64,000 bases of DNA from Gammaproteobacteria bacterium (GTDB lineage: Bacteria; Pseudomonadota; Gammaproteobacteria; GCA-001735895), in contig JAHEKJ010000001.1 of the NCBI GenBank assembly GCA_024638385.1, positions 61,595 through 125,594 of the forward strand, in the 5' to 3' direction. Within the stretch, counting starts at the first letter, position 1, and the number at the start of each line of letters is the position of its first letter. The translations under genes and the position numbers were made by a program. Below, one piece after another: positions 37,098 to 45,319 of this stretch. The notes below the pieces were generated by a model. The model searched no databases. It was not told the origin of the DNA and was given only the letters and a program-made list of their open reading frames with translations.

Positions 37098-38360
37098 ATG
37101 ACGCAATTGATCGACAGGCGGCAAAACGCGAAGAACAAGAGCACGGTCAACCGGCAGCGCTTCTTGCGACGCTACAAGACGCAGATCAAAAAAGCGATAT
37201 CCGACCAGATTTCCGAGCGTTCGATCACCAATGTCGACAGCGGCGAGAGCGTATCGATTCCGACGCGCGACATCTCCGAGCCGACTTTCCGCAACGACAA
37301 GGGCGGTGTGCGCGAGGGTATATTTCCGGGCAACAAGGAATTCGCCCCGGGCGACCGCATCAAGCGCCCGCCTGGCGGCGGCGGCGAAGGCGGCCGTCGC
37401 GCCAGCGACCAGGGCGAGGGCGATGACGATTTCGTCTTCGAAATCTCCAGGGACGAGTATCTCGATCTGCTGTTCGACGACCTGGAGCTGCCGAATCTGA
37501 AGAAGAACCAGCTGCGCAAGATGACCAAGAGCAAGACCGTGCGCGCCGGTTTCACCACTGACGGCGTGCCGACCAACATCAACGTCGTGCGTTCGCTGCG
37601 CGCGGCGCTGTCGAGGCGCATCGGCATGGGCAGCGAACCGCGGCGAATGCTGCACGAGCGCGAAGCCGAGCTCGAGGCGCTGGAAAAGGATCCGGTCGCC
37701 GACGAGACGCGACGCGCCGAGCTGCACCAGGAAATCGCGATGCTGCGCGCGCGGCTGAAGAAGATTCCGTTCATCGATACCTTCGACCTGCGGTTCAACA
37801 ATTTCGTGCAGCGCCCGGAACCGACTTCGCAGGCGGTGATGTTCTGCCTGATGGACGTTTCCGGCTCGATGGACCAGGAAACCAAGGATATCGCCAAGCG
37901 GTTTTATATCCTGCTCTACCTGTTCCTGACGCGCAGTTACAGGGATGTGGATGTCGTCTTCATTCGCCATCACACCCAGGCCAAGGAAGTCGAGGAAGAG
38001 GAATTCTTCTATTCGCGCGAGACCGGCGGCACGATCGTCTCGAGCGCGCTCGAGCTTACGCGCGACATCGTCAAGCAGCGCTATCCGCCCACCGACTGGA
38101 ACATCTACGCCGCGCAGGCCTCCGACGGCGATAACTGGAACGACGATTCGCCGCTGTGCGAACAGATCCTGGCCAGGGACCTGCTGCCGCAACTTCGTTA
38201 TTACGCCTACGTCGAAATCACCCGCCGCGACCACCAGGGCCTCTGGGAGCATTACCAGAACCTGCTCGGCAAGTACGACAACTTCGCGATGCAGCATATC
38301 CGCGAGCACAACGACATCTACCCGGTGTTTCGCGAATTCTTCCGGAAGCAGACGCAATGA
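37098..38360 (+). CDS. yeaH: YeaH family protein (DUF444, VWA-like)
   Basis: A 420-residue partner of PrkA with a highly charged, Gly-rich N-terminal third ([19 protein letters not shown] at about 95). The C-terminal half is von Willebrand A-like. The metal-ion site motif DxSxS is visible in [15 protein letters not shown]. Role unknown; it is genetically tied to prkA and spoVR. It begins 30 bases after prkA and its stop overlaps spoVR as ATGA. Confidence 0.93.
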   Translation: MTQLIDRRQNAKNKSTVNRQRFLRRYKTQIKKAISDQISERSITNVDSGESVSIPTRDISEPTFRNDKGGVREGIFPGNKEFAPGDRIKRPPGGGGEGGRRASDQGEGDDDFVFEISRDEYLDLLFDDLELPNLKKNQLRKMTKSKTVRAGFTTDGVPTNINVVRSLRAALSRRIGMGSEPRRMLHEREAELEALEKDPVADETRRAELHQEIAMLRARLKKIPFIDTFDLRFNNFVQRPEPTSQAVMFCLMDVSGSMDQETKDIAKRFYILLYLFLTRSYRDVDVVFIRHHTQAKEVEEEEFFYSRETGGTIVSSALELTRDIVKQRYPPTDWNIYAAQASDGDNWNDDSPLCEQILARDLLPQLRYYAYVEITRRDHQGLWEHYQNLLGKYDNFAMQHIREHNDIYPVFREFFRKQTQ

Positions 38361-39850
38361 GGGAGCCCATCTCGACGTCCGCCGAATGGACGTTCGAACT
38401 CATCGACGAGTACTATGCCGAAATCGAGGCCATTGCCGAGGGTTACGGCCTCGATACCTATCCGAACCAGGTCGAGCTGATCACGGCCGAGCAGATGCTC
38501 GACGCCTACGCCAGTATCGGCATGCCGATCGGCTACAGCCACTGGTCCTTCGGCAAGCATTTCATCAAGAACGAGCAGCAGTATCGGCGTGGTCACATGG
38601 GGCTGGCCTACGAAATCGTGATCAATTCCAATCCGTGTATCGCCTACCTGATGGAAGAGAACACGATGATGATGCAGGCGCTGGTCATGGCGCACGCCTG
38701 TTTCGGCCACAATTCGTTCTTCAAGGGCAATTACCTGTTTCGCGCGTGGACCGACGCCGAGGCGATCATCGATTACCTCGTCTTCTCCAAGCGCTACATC
38801 GCCGATTGCGAGGAGCGCTACGGCATCGAGGAGGTCGAGAACCTGCTCGACTCCTGCCACGCCTTGCAAAATCACGGTGTCGACCGCTACAAGCGGCCGT
38901 ACCCGGTGTCGATGCGCGAGGAAAAGGAGCGGCTCAAGGAGCGCGAGGCTTACCTGCAATCGCAGGTCAACGAAGTCTGGCGCAAGACGATCCCGAAAAA
39001 GACCACCGAGGAGGAAGAGGCGAAACGGCCCAACTTCCCCGAGGAGCCGCAGGAAAACATCCTCTACTTCATCGAGAAAAACGCGCCCTTGCTCGAGCCC
39101 TGGCAACGCGAAATCGTGCGCATCGTGCGCAAGATCGGCCAGTATTTCTACCCGCAGCGCCAGACCCAGGTCATGAACGAGGGCTGGGCCTGTTTCTGGC
39201 ATTACCACATCATGAACGAGCTCTACGACCGCGGCAAGGTCACCGACGGGTTCATGCTCGAGTTCATCCAGAGCCACACCAACGTCGTCGCCCAGCCGGA
39301 ATTCGACAGCCCGTATTTCAGCGGCATCAACCCGTACGCGCTCGGCTACGCGATGATGACCGACATCAAGCGCATCTGCACCGATCCGGACGACGAGGAC
39401 CGGCAATGGTTCCCCGATATCGCCGGTTCGAACTGGCAGGAGACGCTCGATTTTGCGATGCGCAACTTCAAGGACGAGAGCTTCATCTCGCAGTTCCTGT
39501 CACCGCGCCTGATCCGCGAGTTCAAGCTGTTCTCCATTCTCGACGACGAGGCGCAAAGCGAGCTCGAGGTCACGTCGATCCACAACGACGCCGGCTACCG
39601 GCACATTCGCAACTCGTTGTCGAACCAGTACAACCTGAGCATGAACGAACCGAACATCCAGGTTTACAATGTCGATATTCGCGGCGATCGCTCGCTGACG
39701 CTGCGCCACATTCCGCACAACAATATCCCGCTCGCGGAAACCCGCGAGCAGGTGCTCAGGCACCTGCACCGGCTGTGGGGCTTCCCGGTTCGTCTCGAGA
39801 CCATCGGCGCCGACGACGAGATCGTCGACGTCGAGGAATGCGGCGCCTGA
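38357..39850 (+). CDS. spoVR: SpoVR family protein (YcgB-like)
   Basis: Widespread protein of unknown biochemical function, named from sporulation cortex formation in Bacillus but common in non-sporulating proteobacteria together with prkA and yeaH. The start is the ATG at 38357, giving 497 residues; the track ORF begins too early. Conserved stretches include [27 protein letters not shown] and [16 protein letters not shown], with several His/Glu that could bind metal. It converges on the rhodanese gene with one base between stop codons. Confidence 0.94.
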   Translation: MREPISTSAEWTFELIDEYYAEIEAIAEGYGLDTYPNQVELITAEQMLDAYASIGMPIGYSHWSFGKHFIKNEQQYRRGHMGLAYEIVINSNPCIAYLMEENTMMMQALVMAHACFGHNSFFKGNYLFRAWTDAEAIIDYLVFSKRYIADCEERYGIEEVENLLDSCHALQNHGVDRYKRPYPVSMREEKERLKEREAYLQSQVNEVWRKTIPKKTTEEEEAKRPNFPEEPQENILYFIEKNAPLLEPWQREIVRIVRKIGQYFYPQRQTQVMNEGWACFWHYHIMNELYDRGKVTDGFMLEFIQSHTNVVAQPEFDSPYFSGINPYALGYAMMTDIKRICTDPDDEDRQWFPDIAGSNWQETLDFAMRNFKDESFISQFLSPRLIREFKLFSILDDEAQSELEVTSIHNDAGYRHIRNSLSNQYNLSMNEPNIQVYNVDIRGDRSLTLRHIPHNNIPLAETREQVLRHLHRLWGFPVRLETIGADDEIVDVEECGA

Positions 39851-39851
39851 T

Positions 39852-40439
39852 TCAGGGCGCGAAATTGAAATACATCTTGTTCCTGTCGAGCGTGTAGCTC
39901 CACGGCAGCTCGGCATTCTTCCAGCCGTTGACGACGCGCTGACCCTGGCGCGGACCGCCTTTTGCCTTGAAACCTTCGAAACCCTGGTACTGGGTGTATA
40001 CCGTCTCGAAACCGGCGGCATGCAGCAGTCGCGCGGCGATCGGCGCGCGTGAGCCGGCCTGGCACATGACGATGATCGGCGCACGGCGATCGAGATCCCG
40101 GGTGTCGAGCAGCCTGTCTACCGCGGCGACGAAATCCGGATTCTCGCGCGTACGGTAAGTGTTCGCGCGTTCGCTCCAGGCGTAGTCGTCGCGCAGCAGC
40201 CGAACCGGGATGTTCGCATCGACCGCGTCGGCAAGGCCGATATACTTGAGTTCGGCGCGGGTACGCACGTCGATGAACGCCAGGGCGTCGCCGTGGGCCT
40301 GTTTCATCGCATGCGCTTCACGCGGTGTCAGATACAGGTCGTAGGGCGTGTGGTATTTCGCCGGAACGCCGCTCTTCGGCGCCGCCGACAGGCCGGCGCT
40401 CGAGGCCAGCAGGATCAGCAAAAGCGCGAATACGGGCAT
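39852..40439 (-). CDS. Exported rhodanese-domain protein
   Basis: A 195-residue precursor with signal peptide (hydrophobic run ending GLSAAP) and one rhodanese domain (about 35-170). The catalytic loop CQAGSRA carries the sulfur-accepting cysteine, so it could transfer sulfur in the periplasm. It lies 12 bases after the MoaD-like gene on the same strand and may be co-transcribed with it and the AOR gene. Its export argues against a direct role in cytoplasmic cofactor synthesis. Confidence 0.85.
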   Translation of the reverse strand: MPVFALLLILLASSAGLSAAPKSGVPAKYHTPYDLYLTPREAHAMKQAHGDALAFIDVRTRAELKYIGLADAVDANIPVRLLRDDYAWSERANTYRTRENPDFVAAVDRLLDTRDLDRRAPIIVMCQAGSRAPIAARLLHAAGFETVYTQYQGFEGFKAKGGPRQGQRVVNGWKNAELPWSYTLDRNKMYFNFAP

Positions 40440-40451
40440 TCCACGCCCGCG

Positions 40452-40703
40452 TCAGCCACCCTTGATCGGCGGCAGCAGGACGATCTGGTCGCCCGCGTCG
40501 ATGCGGATATCGTCGTAGTCCGCGGAGTCGACCTTTTCGTCGTTGAGGATCACGAGGAAGGGCCGATCGGCCGGGATCGGCACCTGCTCGAGCAGGGCCC
40601 GGAGGCTGGCGTCGTCGGCCACGCGCAGCGTGCAGCGGTTGAACGAGCTGCCGGCGGGCAGGTACTGACGCAGCCCGCCGAACAGCGTGACGTCGATGTC
40701 CAT
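40452..40703 (-). CDS. MoaD/ThiS-family ubiquitin-like sulfur carrier
   Basis: An 83-residue beta-grasp protein starting at the ATG at 40703; the track start lies inside the preceding gene. It ends with the di-glycine PPIKGG needed for thiocarboxylate formation. Proteins of this type supply sulfur for pterin or thiazole assembly. Position 14 bases after the AOR gene suggests a dedicated carrier for the tungsto- or molybdo-pterin of that enzyme. No moaE or thiG is nearby. Confidence 0.88.
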   Translation of the reverse strand: MDIDVTLFGGLRQYLPAGSSFNRCTLRVADDASLRALLEQVPIPADRPFLVILNDEKVDSADYDDIRIDAGDQIVLLPPIKGG

Positions 40704-40717
40704 GCGCGAGGTCGTGA

Positions 40718-42538
40718 TCAGGCGAGGCCGAGCCGCGAGAGGGTATCCTTTTTCGGCACGCCGTCGCCATCCCAGCCGCACAGCTCGTAATACTCCGGCA
40801 GCATTTCATCGAGCTTGCAGACCAGGCCCTTGGCGGTGCCGACGTCGGCCGGTTCCTCGAGAATGCGCTTCGGCAGCGTATCGTCGGCGCGGGTCAGGCC
40901 GGCCTTCAGGTTGAACAGCTTCTCGATGTTCCAGATGCGTTCACCGACCTCGATCATGCGTTCTTCGCTGGTCCAGTCGCCCTCGCAGGCCGCGTCGACC
41001 AGCGTGCGGTAATCGGCCAGGCTCCAGCCGCAGCCGCCGGGGAACAGGCACAGGCCGCTGGAATCCATGAATGCGACCTCGCGCTGCGTGTCGCGCACGA
41101 TTTTCGCCTTGCCGGCGATCTCGGTGGTGTCGAAATCGTGCGCGTAGGGATCGGCGCGCAGGTGGCAGGCGCCGCGGTTGCTGGTCGCGTAGGCGAGCCC
41201 CATGCCCTGCATCGCGCGGCCGTCGTAGGCGGCGAACTCCTGGCCCTTGACCGTCATCGACAGGTCCGGATGGCCGTATTTCTCGCACAGCCGCTTCGAG
41301 CCCAGCGCGACGTCGGCGCCGAAACCCTCGCCCTTGCCGACGAGCTCGGCGATCTCGCACATCGCCGCGGCGTTGCCGAACTCGAGCCTGATGCCGCCGG
41401 TGACCTTTTCGTCGATCGCGCCGATGTCGAACAGCTCCATCGCCGCCGCGATCGAACCGCCGAGCGAGATCGGGTCCATGCCGTACTCGTTGCAGATGAA
41501 GCCGGCGAAGGTCGCCGCGTCCATGTCGTCGACGCCGCAGGCCGCGCCGAGCGCGTAGGCGGTTTCGTACTCGAGGCCGCCGGAGGCGCCCTGGTATTCG
41601 GGACGGTCCTTGACCGTGTAATGGGTCGGGTCGATCTTGCTGATGCGGCCGCAGCCGATCGTGCAGGCGTAACAGGCGCCGTTGGTGACGAGGTTGACGT
41701 GGCCGTTTTCGTTGGGCGTGTGCATCGCCTCGGGGTTGAGCTTGCTGGCGCCCTCGAAGCGCACGCTGCGGTTGTTGCGCGTCGGCAGGCTGCCGAAGGT
41801 ATTGGTCACGTCCATCATCGCCAGCGTGCCGTCGCGGGCCATCTCGTCGCGCCCGGTCAGGCGGGCGTTGACCTCGTTGACGATCCGAAAGAACTTCTTC
41901 GGGTCGGCGTTTTTCACGCCGACGGTGCCGCGCACGGCGATCGTCTTCAGATTCTTCGAGCCCATGACCGCGCCGACGCCGGAGCGGCCGGCGGCGCGGT
42001 GCTTGTCGTTGACCACGCAGGCGTAGCGGCACAGCGTCTCGCCGGCCTGGCCGATCGACGCGAAGCGCATTTGCGGATCCTGGTATTTCTCGGCGAGGAT
42101 GTCCTCGGTCTCCCAGACGGTCTTGCCCCAGACTCCGCTCGCGTCGCAGATCTCGACCTGGTCGTTTTCGATATGCAGGTAGACCGGCGAATCGGCCTTG
42201 CCCTCGACGATCAGCAGATCGAAGCCGGCGTTCTTGAACTCGCCGCCCCACTTGCCACCGGAGTTCGAGCACGCGATCGCGCCGGTCAACGGGCCCTTGG
42301 TAATGACGGTATAGCGGCCGCCGGTCGACGCCATCGTGCCGGTCAGCGGGCCGGTCGCGAAGATCAGCTTGTTGTCGGCCGACAACGCATCCGCTTCGGG
42401 ATCCATCTCCTCGAAGAGATACTTGCTGCCGAGGCCACGCGAGCCGAGGTAGGCCTGTGCCCATTCCAGGTTCAGGGGCTCGATCTTGCAGGTGCCGTCG
42501 CTCAGGTTGACGCGCAGAATACGACCTTGCCAGCTCAT
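40718..42538 (-). CDS. Aldehyde ferredoxin oxidoreductase family (W/Mo-pterin) enzyme
   Basis: A 606-residue AOR-family protein. These enzymes oxidise aldehydes to acids (or run in reverse) using a bis-pterin tungsten or molybdenum cofactor and a [4Fe-4S] cluster. The cluster ligands are conserved: Cys289, Cys292, Cys296 (CYACTIGC) and Cys497 (SGLCLFPGG), very close to the Pyrococcus positions 288/291/295/494. The N-terminal pterin domain begins MSWQGRILRVNLSDG, with ATGPLTGT and SNSGGKWGGEFK. AORs are best known from anaerobes, so it is unusual beside a bc1 respiratory operon. It is transcribed with a MoaD-like gene. Substrate and electron acceptor cannot be read from the sequence. Confidence 0.93.
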   Translation of the reverse strand: MSWQGRILRVNLSDGTCKIEPLNLEWAQAYLGSRGLGSKYLFEEMDPEADALSADNKLIFATGPLTGTMASTGGRYTVITKGPLTGAIACSNSGGKWGGEFKNAGFDLLIVEGKADSPVYLHIENDQVEICDASGVWGKTVWETEDILAEKYQDPQMRFASIGQAGETLCRYACVVNDKHRAAGRSGVGAVMGSKNLKTIAVRGTVGVKNADPKKFFRIVNEVNARLTGRDEMARDGTLAMMDVTNTFGSLPTRNNRSVRFEGASKLNPEAMHTPNENGHVNLVTNGACYACTIGCGRISKIDPTHYTVKDRPEYQGASGGLEYETAYALGAACGVDDMDAATFAGFICNEYGMDPISLGGSIAAAMELFDIGAIDEKVTGGIRLEFGNAAAMCEIAELVGKGEGFGADVALGSKRLCEKYGHPDLSMTVKGQEFAAYDGRAMQGMGLAYATSNRGACHLRADPYAHDFDTTEIAGKAKIVRDTQREVAFMDSSGLCLFPGGCGWSLADYRTLVDAACEGDWTSEERMIEVGERIWNIEKLFNLKAGLTRADDTLPKRILEEPADVGTAKGLVCKLDEMLPEYYELCGWDGDGVPKKDTLSRLGLA

Positions 42539-42650
42539 CTTGGTCCTCCGGGTGGTTGTGCGATTGTCTACGCGGCGATTGTATATGCTGGCGATCGATT
42601 TTTACACAGCGCTGTCTCATAATCGGGGTTCCGAAGACGAGGATAGAGGC

Positions 42651-42965
42651 GTGATCAGAGTCATCATCGAACGCGAAATTGCCGAGGGCCTCGAGCAATT
42701 CTACGAATCGGCAATCGCCAATCTGAACGAGACCATGGCCGAATTCCCGGGCTATGCCTCGGGTGAGTCGCTCAAGAATCTGCGCCATCCCAATCGCTAC
42801 GTCGTCATCACGCGCTGGCAAAACGAGGAATCGTGGAATCGCTGGTATCATTCGGAGACGCGCCGGGAAAAGCTCGCCGAGTTGCGGCCGTTCCTGCTGA
42901 CCGACGAGAAAATCACGCTGCTGCGCCAGCTCGGCTATTACCGGGTCGACGAATCGAACAGCTAG
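42651..42965 (+). CDS. ABM-fold (antibiotic biosynthesis monooxygenase-like) small protein
   Basis: A 104-residue dimeric alpha+beta barrel protein of the ABM/quinol monooxygenase-like superfamily, recognised by the order IIEREIAEGLEQFYE, GYASGESLKN, YVVITRWQNEESWNRW. Members act as small monooxygenases or as haem- or quinol-binding proteins. I prefer the GTG at 42651 with GAGG close upstream. An ATG at 42585 would add 22 residues of unconvincing sequence. It is divergent from the AOR gene and precedes rnpB. Confidence 0.75.
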   Translation: MIRVIIEREIAEGLEQFYESAIANLNETMAEFPGYASGESLKNLRHPNRYVVITRWQNEESWNRWYHSETRREKLAELRPFLLTDEKITLLRQLGYYRVDESNS

Positions 42966-42988
42966 CCACCGCGGCGTCGGTTTTTTGC

Positions 42989-42994
42989 TACAAT
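42989..42994 (+). promoter_or_regulatory. -10 box of rnpB
   Basis: TACAAT preceded by TTTTTTGC lies 7 bases before the first base of the RNase P RNA P1 helix, the right position for transcription to begin at about 43001. Confidence 0.65.
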
Positions 42995-43000
42995 GCGCGG

Positions 43001-43358
43001 CGAGTCGGCCGGATAATCGCTGACCCGCGCGACGGGTTGGAGGAAAGTCCGGGCTCCACAGGGCAGGGTGCCAGATAACGTCTGGGGGGCGCGAGCCCAC
43101 GGCCAGTGCAACAGAAAGTATACCGCCCGGCCTCGCTGTCGCGATGCCGTGGTAAGGGTGAAATGGTGCGGTAAGAGCGCACCGCGCCTGTGGCAACACA
43201 GGTGGCAAGGTAAACCCCACCCGGAGCAAGACCGAATAGGAAAACGATGGCGTGGCCCGCGCCGTTTTCGGGTTGGTTGCTCGAGATCGGGAGGCGACTC
43301 CCGGTCCAGATGAATGATTATCCTCGACAGAACCCGGCTTACAGGCCGACTCGCTTCA
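43001..43358 (+). ncRNA. rnpB: RNase P RNA (type A)
   Basis: Catalytic RNA that removes 5' leaders from tRNA precursors. The conserved core is easily read: GGAGGAAAGTCCGGGCTCC near the 5' end (P4 and flanks), ACAGAAAGTATACCGCC, GGTAAGGGTGAAATGGTGCG, GGCAAGGTAAACCCCAC and the 3' ACAGAACCCGGCTTACAG. The ends pair as helix P1 (GAGTCGGCC with GGCCGACTC), which sets the boundaries. It stands directly upstream of mraZ as in Pseudomonas. Confidence 0.97.
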
Positions 43359-43363
43359 TTCGG

Positions 43364-43388
43364 GGCGGGGGCGCGACGCGCCCCCGCC
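43364..43388 (+). terminator. Hairpin after rnpB
   Basis: GGCGGGGGCGC-GAC-GCGCCCCCGCC, an 11-bp perfect stem starting a few bases past the RNase P RNA. There is no T-run, so termination efficiency is uncertain, but the position suits 3'-end formation. Confidence 0.6.
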
Positions 43389-43582
43389 GGTGCCGACAGG
43401 ATGCCGGTCGCTGGTTAAAATTTGTGCAAAATCGCACAAAATTAGCCGAATCTTAAGGTTTTACTTTAAGTTCTCTTAGTAACTCGCAGATTTTAATGAC
43501 CAATTCCTCTCAAATTATGAGGATAAACAGCTAAGTTATTGACGTTATTGGGAAAAGCGCTTCATTTCCGACCCATTTTTAC

Positions 43583-43610
43583 TTGACTTGTGGTAAAAAT
43601 TAGCCATATT
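43583..43610 (+). promoter_or_regulatory. dcw cluster promoter (Pmra)
   Basis: TTGACT (43583-43588) and CATATT (43605-43610) are separated by 16 bases, placing the start about 45 bases upstream of mraZ. No other strong promoter is visible before the tightly packed cluster, so this is probably its main promoter. Confidence 0.65.
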
Positions 43611-43620
43611 GTGTCGAGCT

Positions 43621-43656
43621 GTGGGAAAAAGTGTCACAAAGTGGCACGAATAAGGG
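43621..43656 (+). promoter_or_regulatory. MraZ-binding repeats
   Basis: GTGGGAAAAA, GTGTCACAAA and GTGGCACGAA lie in direct repeat with an exact 10-base period, followed by a weaker fourth (AAGGG). MraZ is known to bind TGGGN repeats spaced by 5 bases upstream of its own gene, so this is a likely autoregulatory site between the promoter and the mraZ start. Confidence 0.7.
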
Positions 43657-43662
43657 TAAAGC

Positions 43663-44124
43663 GTGCTCAGGTTTCGAGGGGTTTCCAACTTGTCATTGGA
43701 CGCAAAGGGTCGCATCGTGCTGCCCGCGCGTTATCGTGAGCGCCTGCTCGAAGCCTGCGCCAGCCAGCTCGTTGTAACCATCGATACCGACCAGCCGTGC
43801 CTGCTGATGTACCCGCTGCCCGAGTGGGAGTCGATCGAGGAAAAGATCGAGGCCCTGCCGAGTTTCAATCCGACGACCCGACGCATCCAGCGCCTGCTGA
43901 TCGGCCATGCCACCGAGGTCGAGGTCGACGCCAACGGCCGCGTGTTGCTGTCGCCGCCGCTGCGCGACTATGCGCGCCTCGGCAAGAAGGTCGTGCTGAT
44001 CGGCCAGGGCAAGAAGTTCGAGCTGTGGGACGAGGCCTTGTGGAACGAGCGACTCGACACCTGGCTCGACGACAACGGCGACGACGACGACATGCCGGCG
44101 GCGCTCGCGGAGTTGACGCTGTGA
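43663..44124 (+). CDS. mraZ: Transcriptional regulator MraZ
   Basis: AbrB-fold octameric regulator that represses the dcw promoter. The 153-residue protein starts at GTG and has two SpoVT/AbrB domains: LSLDAKGRIVLPARYR (about 10-25) and EVDANGRVLLSPPLRDYA (about 85-102). It is the first gene of the dcw cluster and overlaps rsmH as GTGA. Confidence 0.96.
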   Translation: MLRFRGVSNLSLDAKGRIVLPARYRERLLEACASQLVVTIDTDQPCLLMYPLPEWESIEEKIEALPSFNPTTRRIQRLLIGHATEVEVDANGRVLLSPPLRDYARLGKKVVLIGQGKKFELWDEALWNERLDTWLDDNGDDDDMPAALAELTL

Positions 44125-45056
44125 GCGACGCCCACCAGGCCGTGCTGCACGACGAGGTCATCGCCGCGCTCGCGATCCGACCCGACGGCCGCTATGTCGA
44201 CGGTACCTACGGCCGTGGCGGACATGCGCGTTCGATTCTCGATGCGCTCGGCGCGCAAGGCCGGCTGGTCGTGCTCGACCGCGATCCGGAAGCGATCGCC
44301 GCCGCGCGCACGGCGCTCGGCGCCGACCCGCGCGTCACGATCATCCACGACGATTTCGCCAACCTGCGCAGCCATGCCGCCGAGCTCGACTGGTTGCAGC
44401 AAATCGACGGTATCCTGCTCGATCTCGGCGTGTCGTCGCCGCAACTCGACAATGCCGCCCGCGGTTTCAGCTTCCGGCAATCGGGTCCGCTCGACATGCG
44501 CATGAATCCCGCGCACGGCGAGTCGGCGGCGGACTGGCTGGCGCGCGCCGACGAGGCCGAGATCGCGCGCGTGCTGTGGGAGTACGGCGAAGAGCGCCAC
44601 GCGCGCCGCATCGCGCGACGGATCGTCGCGGCGCGCCGCGAACGCCCGCTCGAAGATACCGCGTCGCTGGCGCGCCTGATCGAGGAATGCGTGCCGGGCG
44701 GGCCGCGCCACAAGCACCCGGCGACGCGCAGCTTCCAGGCGATCCGGATTCACGTCAACCAGGAACTCGGTCAGCTGCAGCAGTTTCTCGAGACGATATT
44801 CGATTTGCTCAGGATCGGCGGCCGCCTGCTCGTGATCAGCTTTCATTCGCTCGAGGACCGAATCGTCAAACGCTTTTTCAGGGCCGAGAGCAGCCCGCGC
44901 AAACTACCGCGCCGGTTGCCGGTCAAGGACAGCGAAATCGCCGCCGGCGTACGCCTGAAACTGTTGGGCAAGGCCATCCGCGCCGGCGCCGGCGAACTGG
45001 CGTCGAACCCGCGCGCGCGCAGCGCGGTGCTGCGCGTCGCCGAGCGAGCCGCCTGA
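44121..45056 (+). CDS. rsmH: 16S rRNA (cytosine-1402-N4)-methyltransferase
   Basis: Methylates N4 of C1402 of 16S rRNA. The start is the GTG overlapping the mraZ stop, giving 311 residues; the track ORF is longer out of context. It has the SAM-binding DGTYGRGGHARSIL, DLGVSSPQLD and the C-terminal ISFHSLEDRIVKRFF and NPRARSAVLRVAE. Together with rsmI at 33.9 kb, both enzymes modifying C1402 are in this window. Confidence 0.96.
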   Translation: MSDAHQAVLHDEVIAALAIRPDGRYVDGTYGRGGHARSILDALGAQGRLVVLDRDPEAIAAARTALGADPRVTIIHDDFANLRSHAAELDWLQQIDGILLDLGVSSPQLDNAARGFSFRQSGPLDMRMNPAHGESAADWLARADEAEIARVLWEYGEERHARRIARRIVAARRERPLEDTASLARLIEECVPGGPRHKHPATRSFQAIRIHVNQELGQLQQFLETIFDLLRIGGRLLVISFHSLEDRIVKRFFRAESSPRKLPRRLPVKDSEIAAGVRLKLLGKAIRAGAGELASNPRARSAVLRVAERAA

Positions 45057-45319
45057 TGAATCGCGGCATCACGCTGATCCTGCTGCTGACCCTGGTCCTC
45101 GGCAGCGCGCTGACCGTGGTCTACGTCAAGCATCAAAGCCGGGTGCTGTTCGCCGAGCTGCGCGCGATTCAGAAACTCCAGGATCGGCAAGTCATCGAAT
45201 GGGGCCGCCTGCAGCTGCAAAACAGCACGCTCGCGGCGCACAGCAACGTCGAGTCGCGGGCGCGCAAGGATTTGAAGATGCGCCTGCCCGAGAATGTTCA
45301 CCTGGTTCGCCTGAAATGA
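45056..45319 (+). CDS. ftsL: Cell division protein FtsL
   Basis: Small bitopic divisome protein forming the FtsQLB subcomplex. The 87-residue chain has a short cytoplasmic start, one transmembrane helix (about 5-25) and a periplasmic coiled coil (VLFAELRAIQKLQDRQVIEWGRL-type heptads). It shares one base with the rsmH stop and overlaps ftsI as ATGA. It is too short and overlapping for a clean track entry. Confidence 0.92.
   Translation: MNRGITLILLLTLVLGSALTVVYVKHQSRVLFAELRAIQKLQDRQVIEWGRLQLQNSTLAAHSNVESRARKDLKMRLPENVHLVRLK

Larger units (their letters stand above)
43359..43662. other. AT-rich region between rnpB and mraZ
   Basis: About 300 bases with no gene. It contains the rnpB 3' hairpin, a TTTGTGC-AAAATC-GCACAAA palindrome (43421-43440), and then the mraZ promoter and its repeat operators. 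It is much more AT-rich than its surroundings, consistent with a strong promoter region. Confidence 0.7.

Noticed and set aside
37945-39897. 650-codon plus-strand ORF over yeaH and spoVR
   Set aside because: Out-of-frame shadow; spoVR in the other frame shows conserved family motifs.
40941-43229. 762-codon minus-strand ORF over the AOR gene and rnpB
   Set aside because: It crosses the RNase P RNA and is Arg-rich; the AOR frame has the four cluster cysteines.
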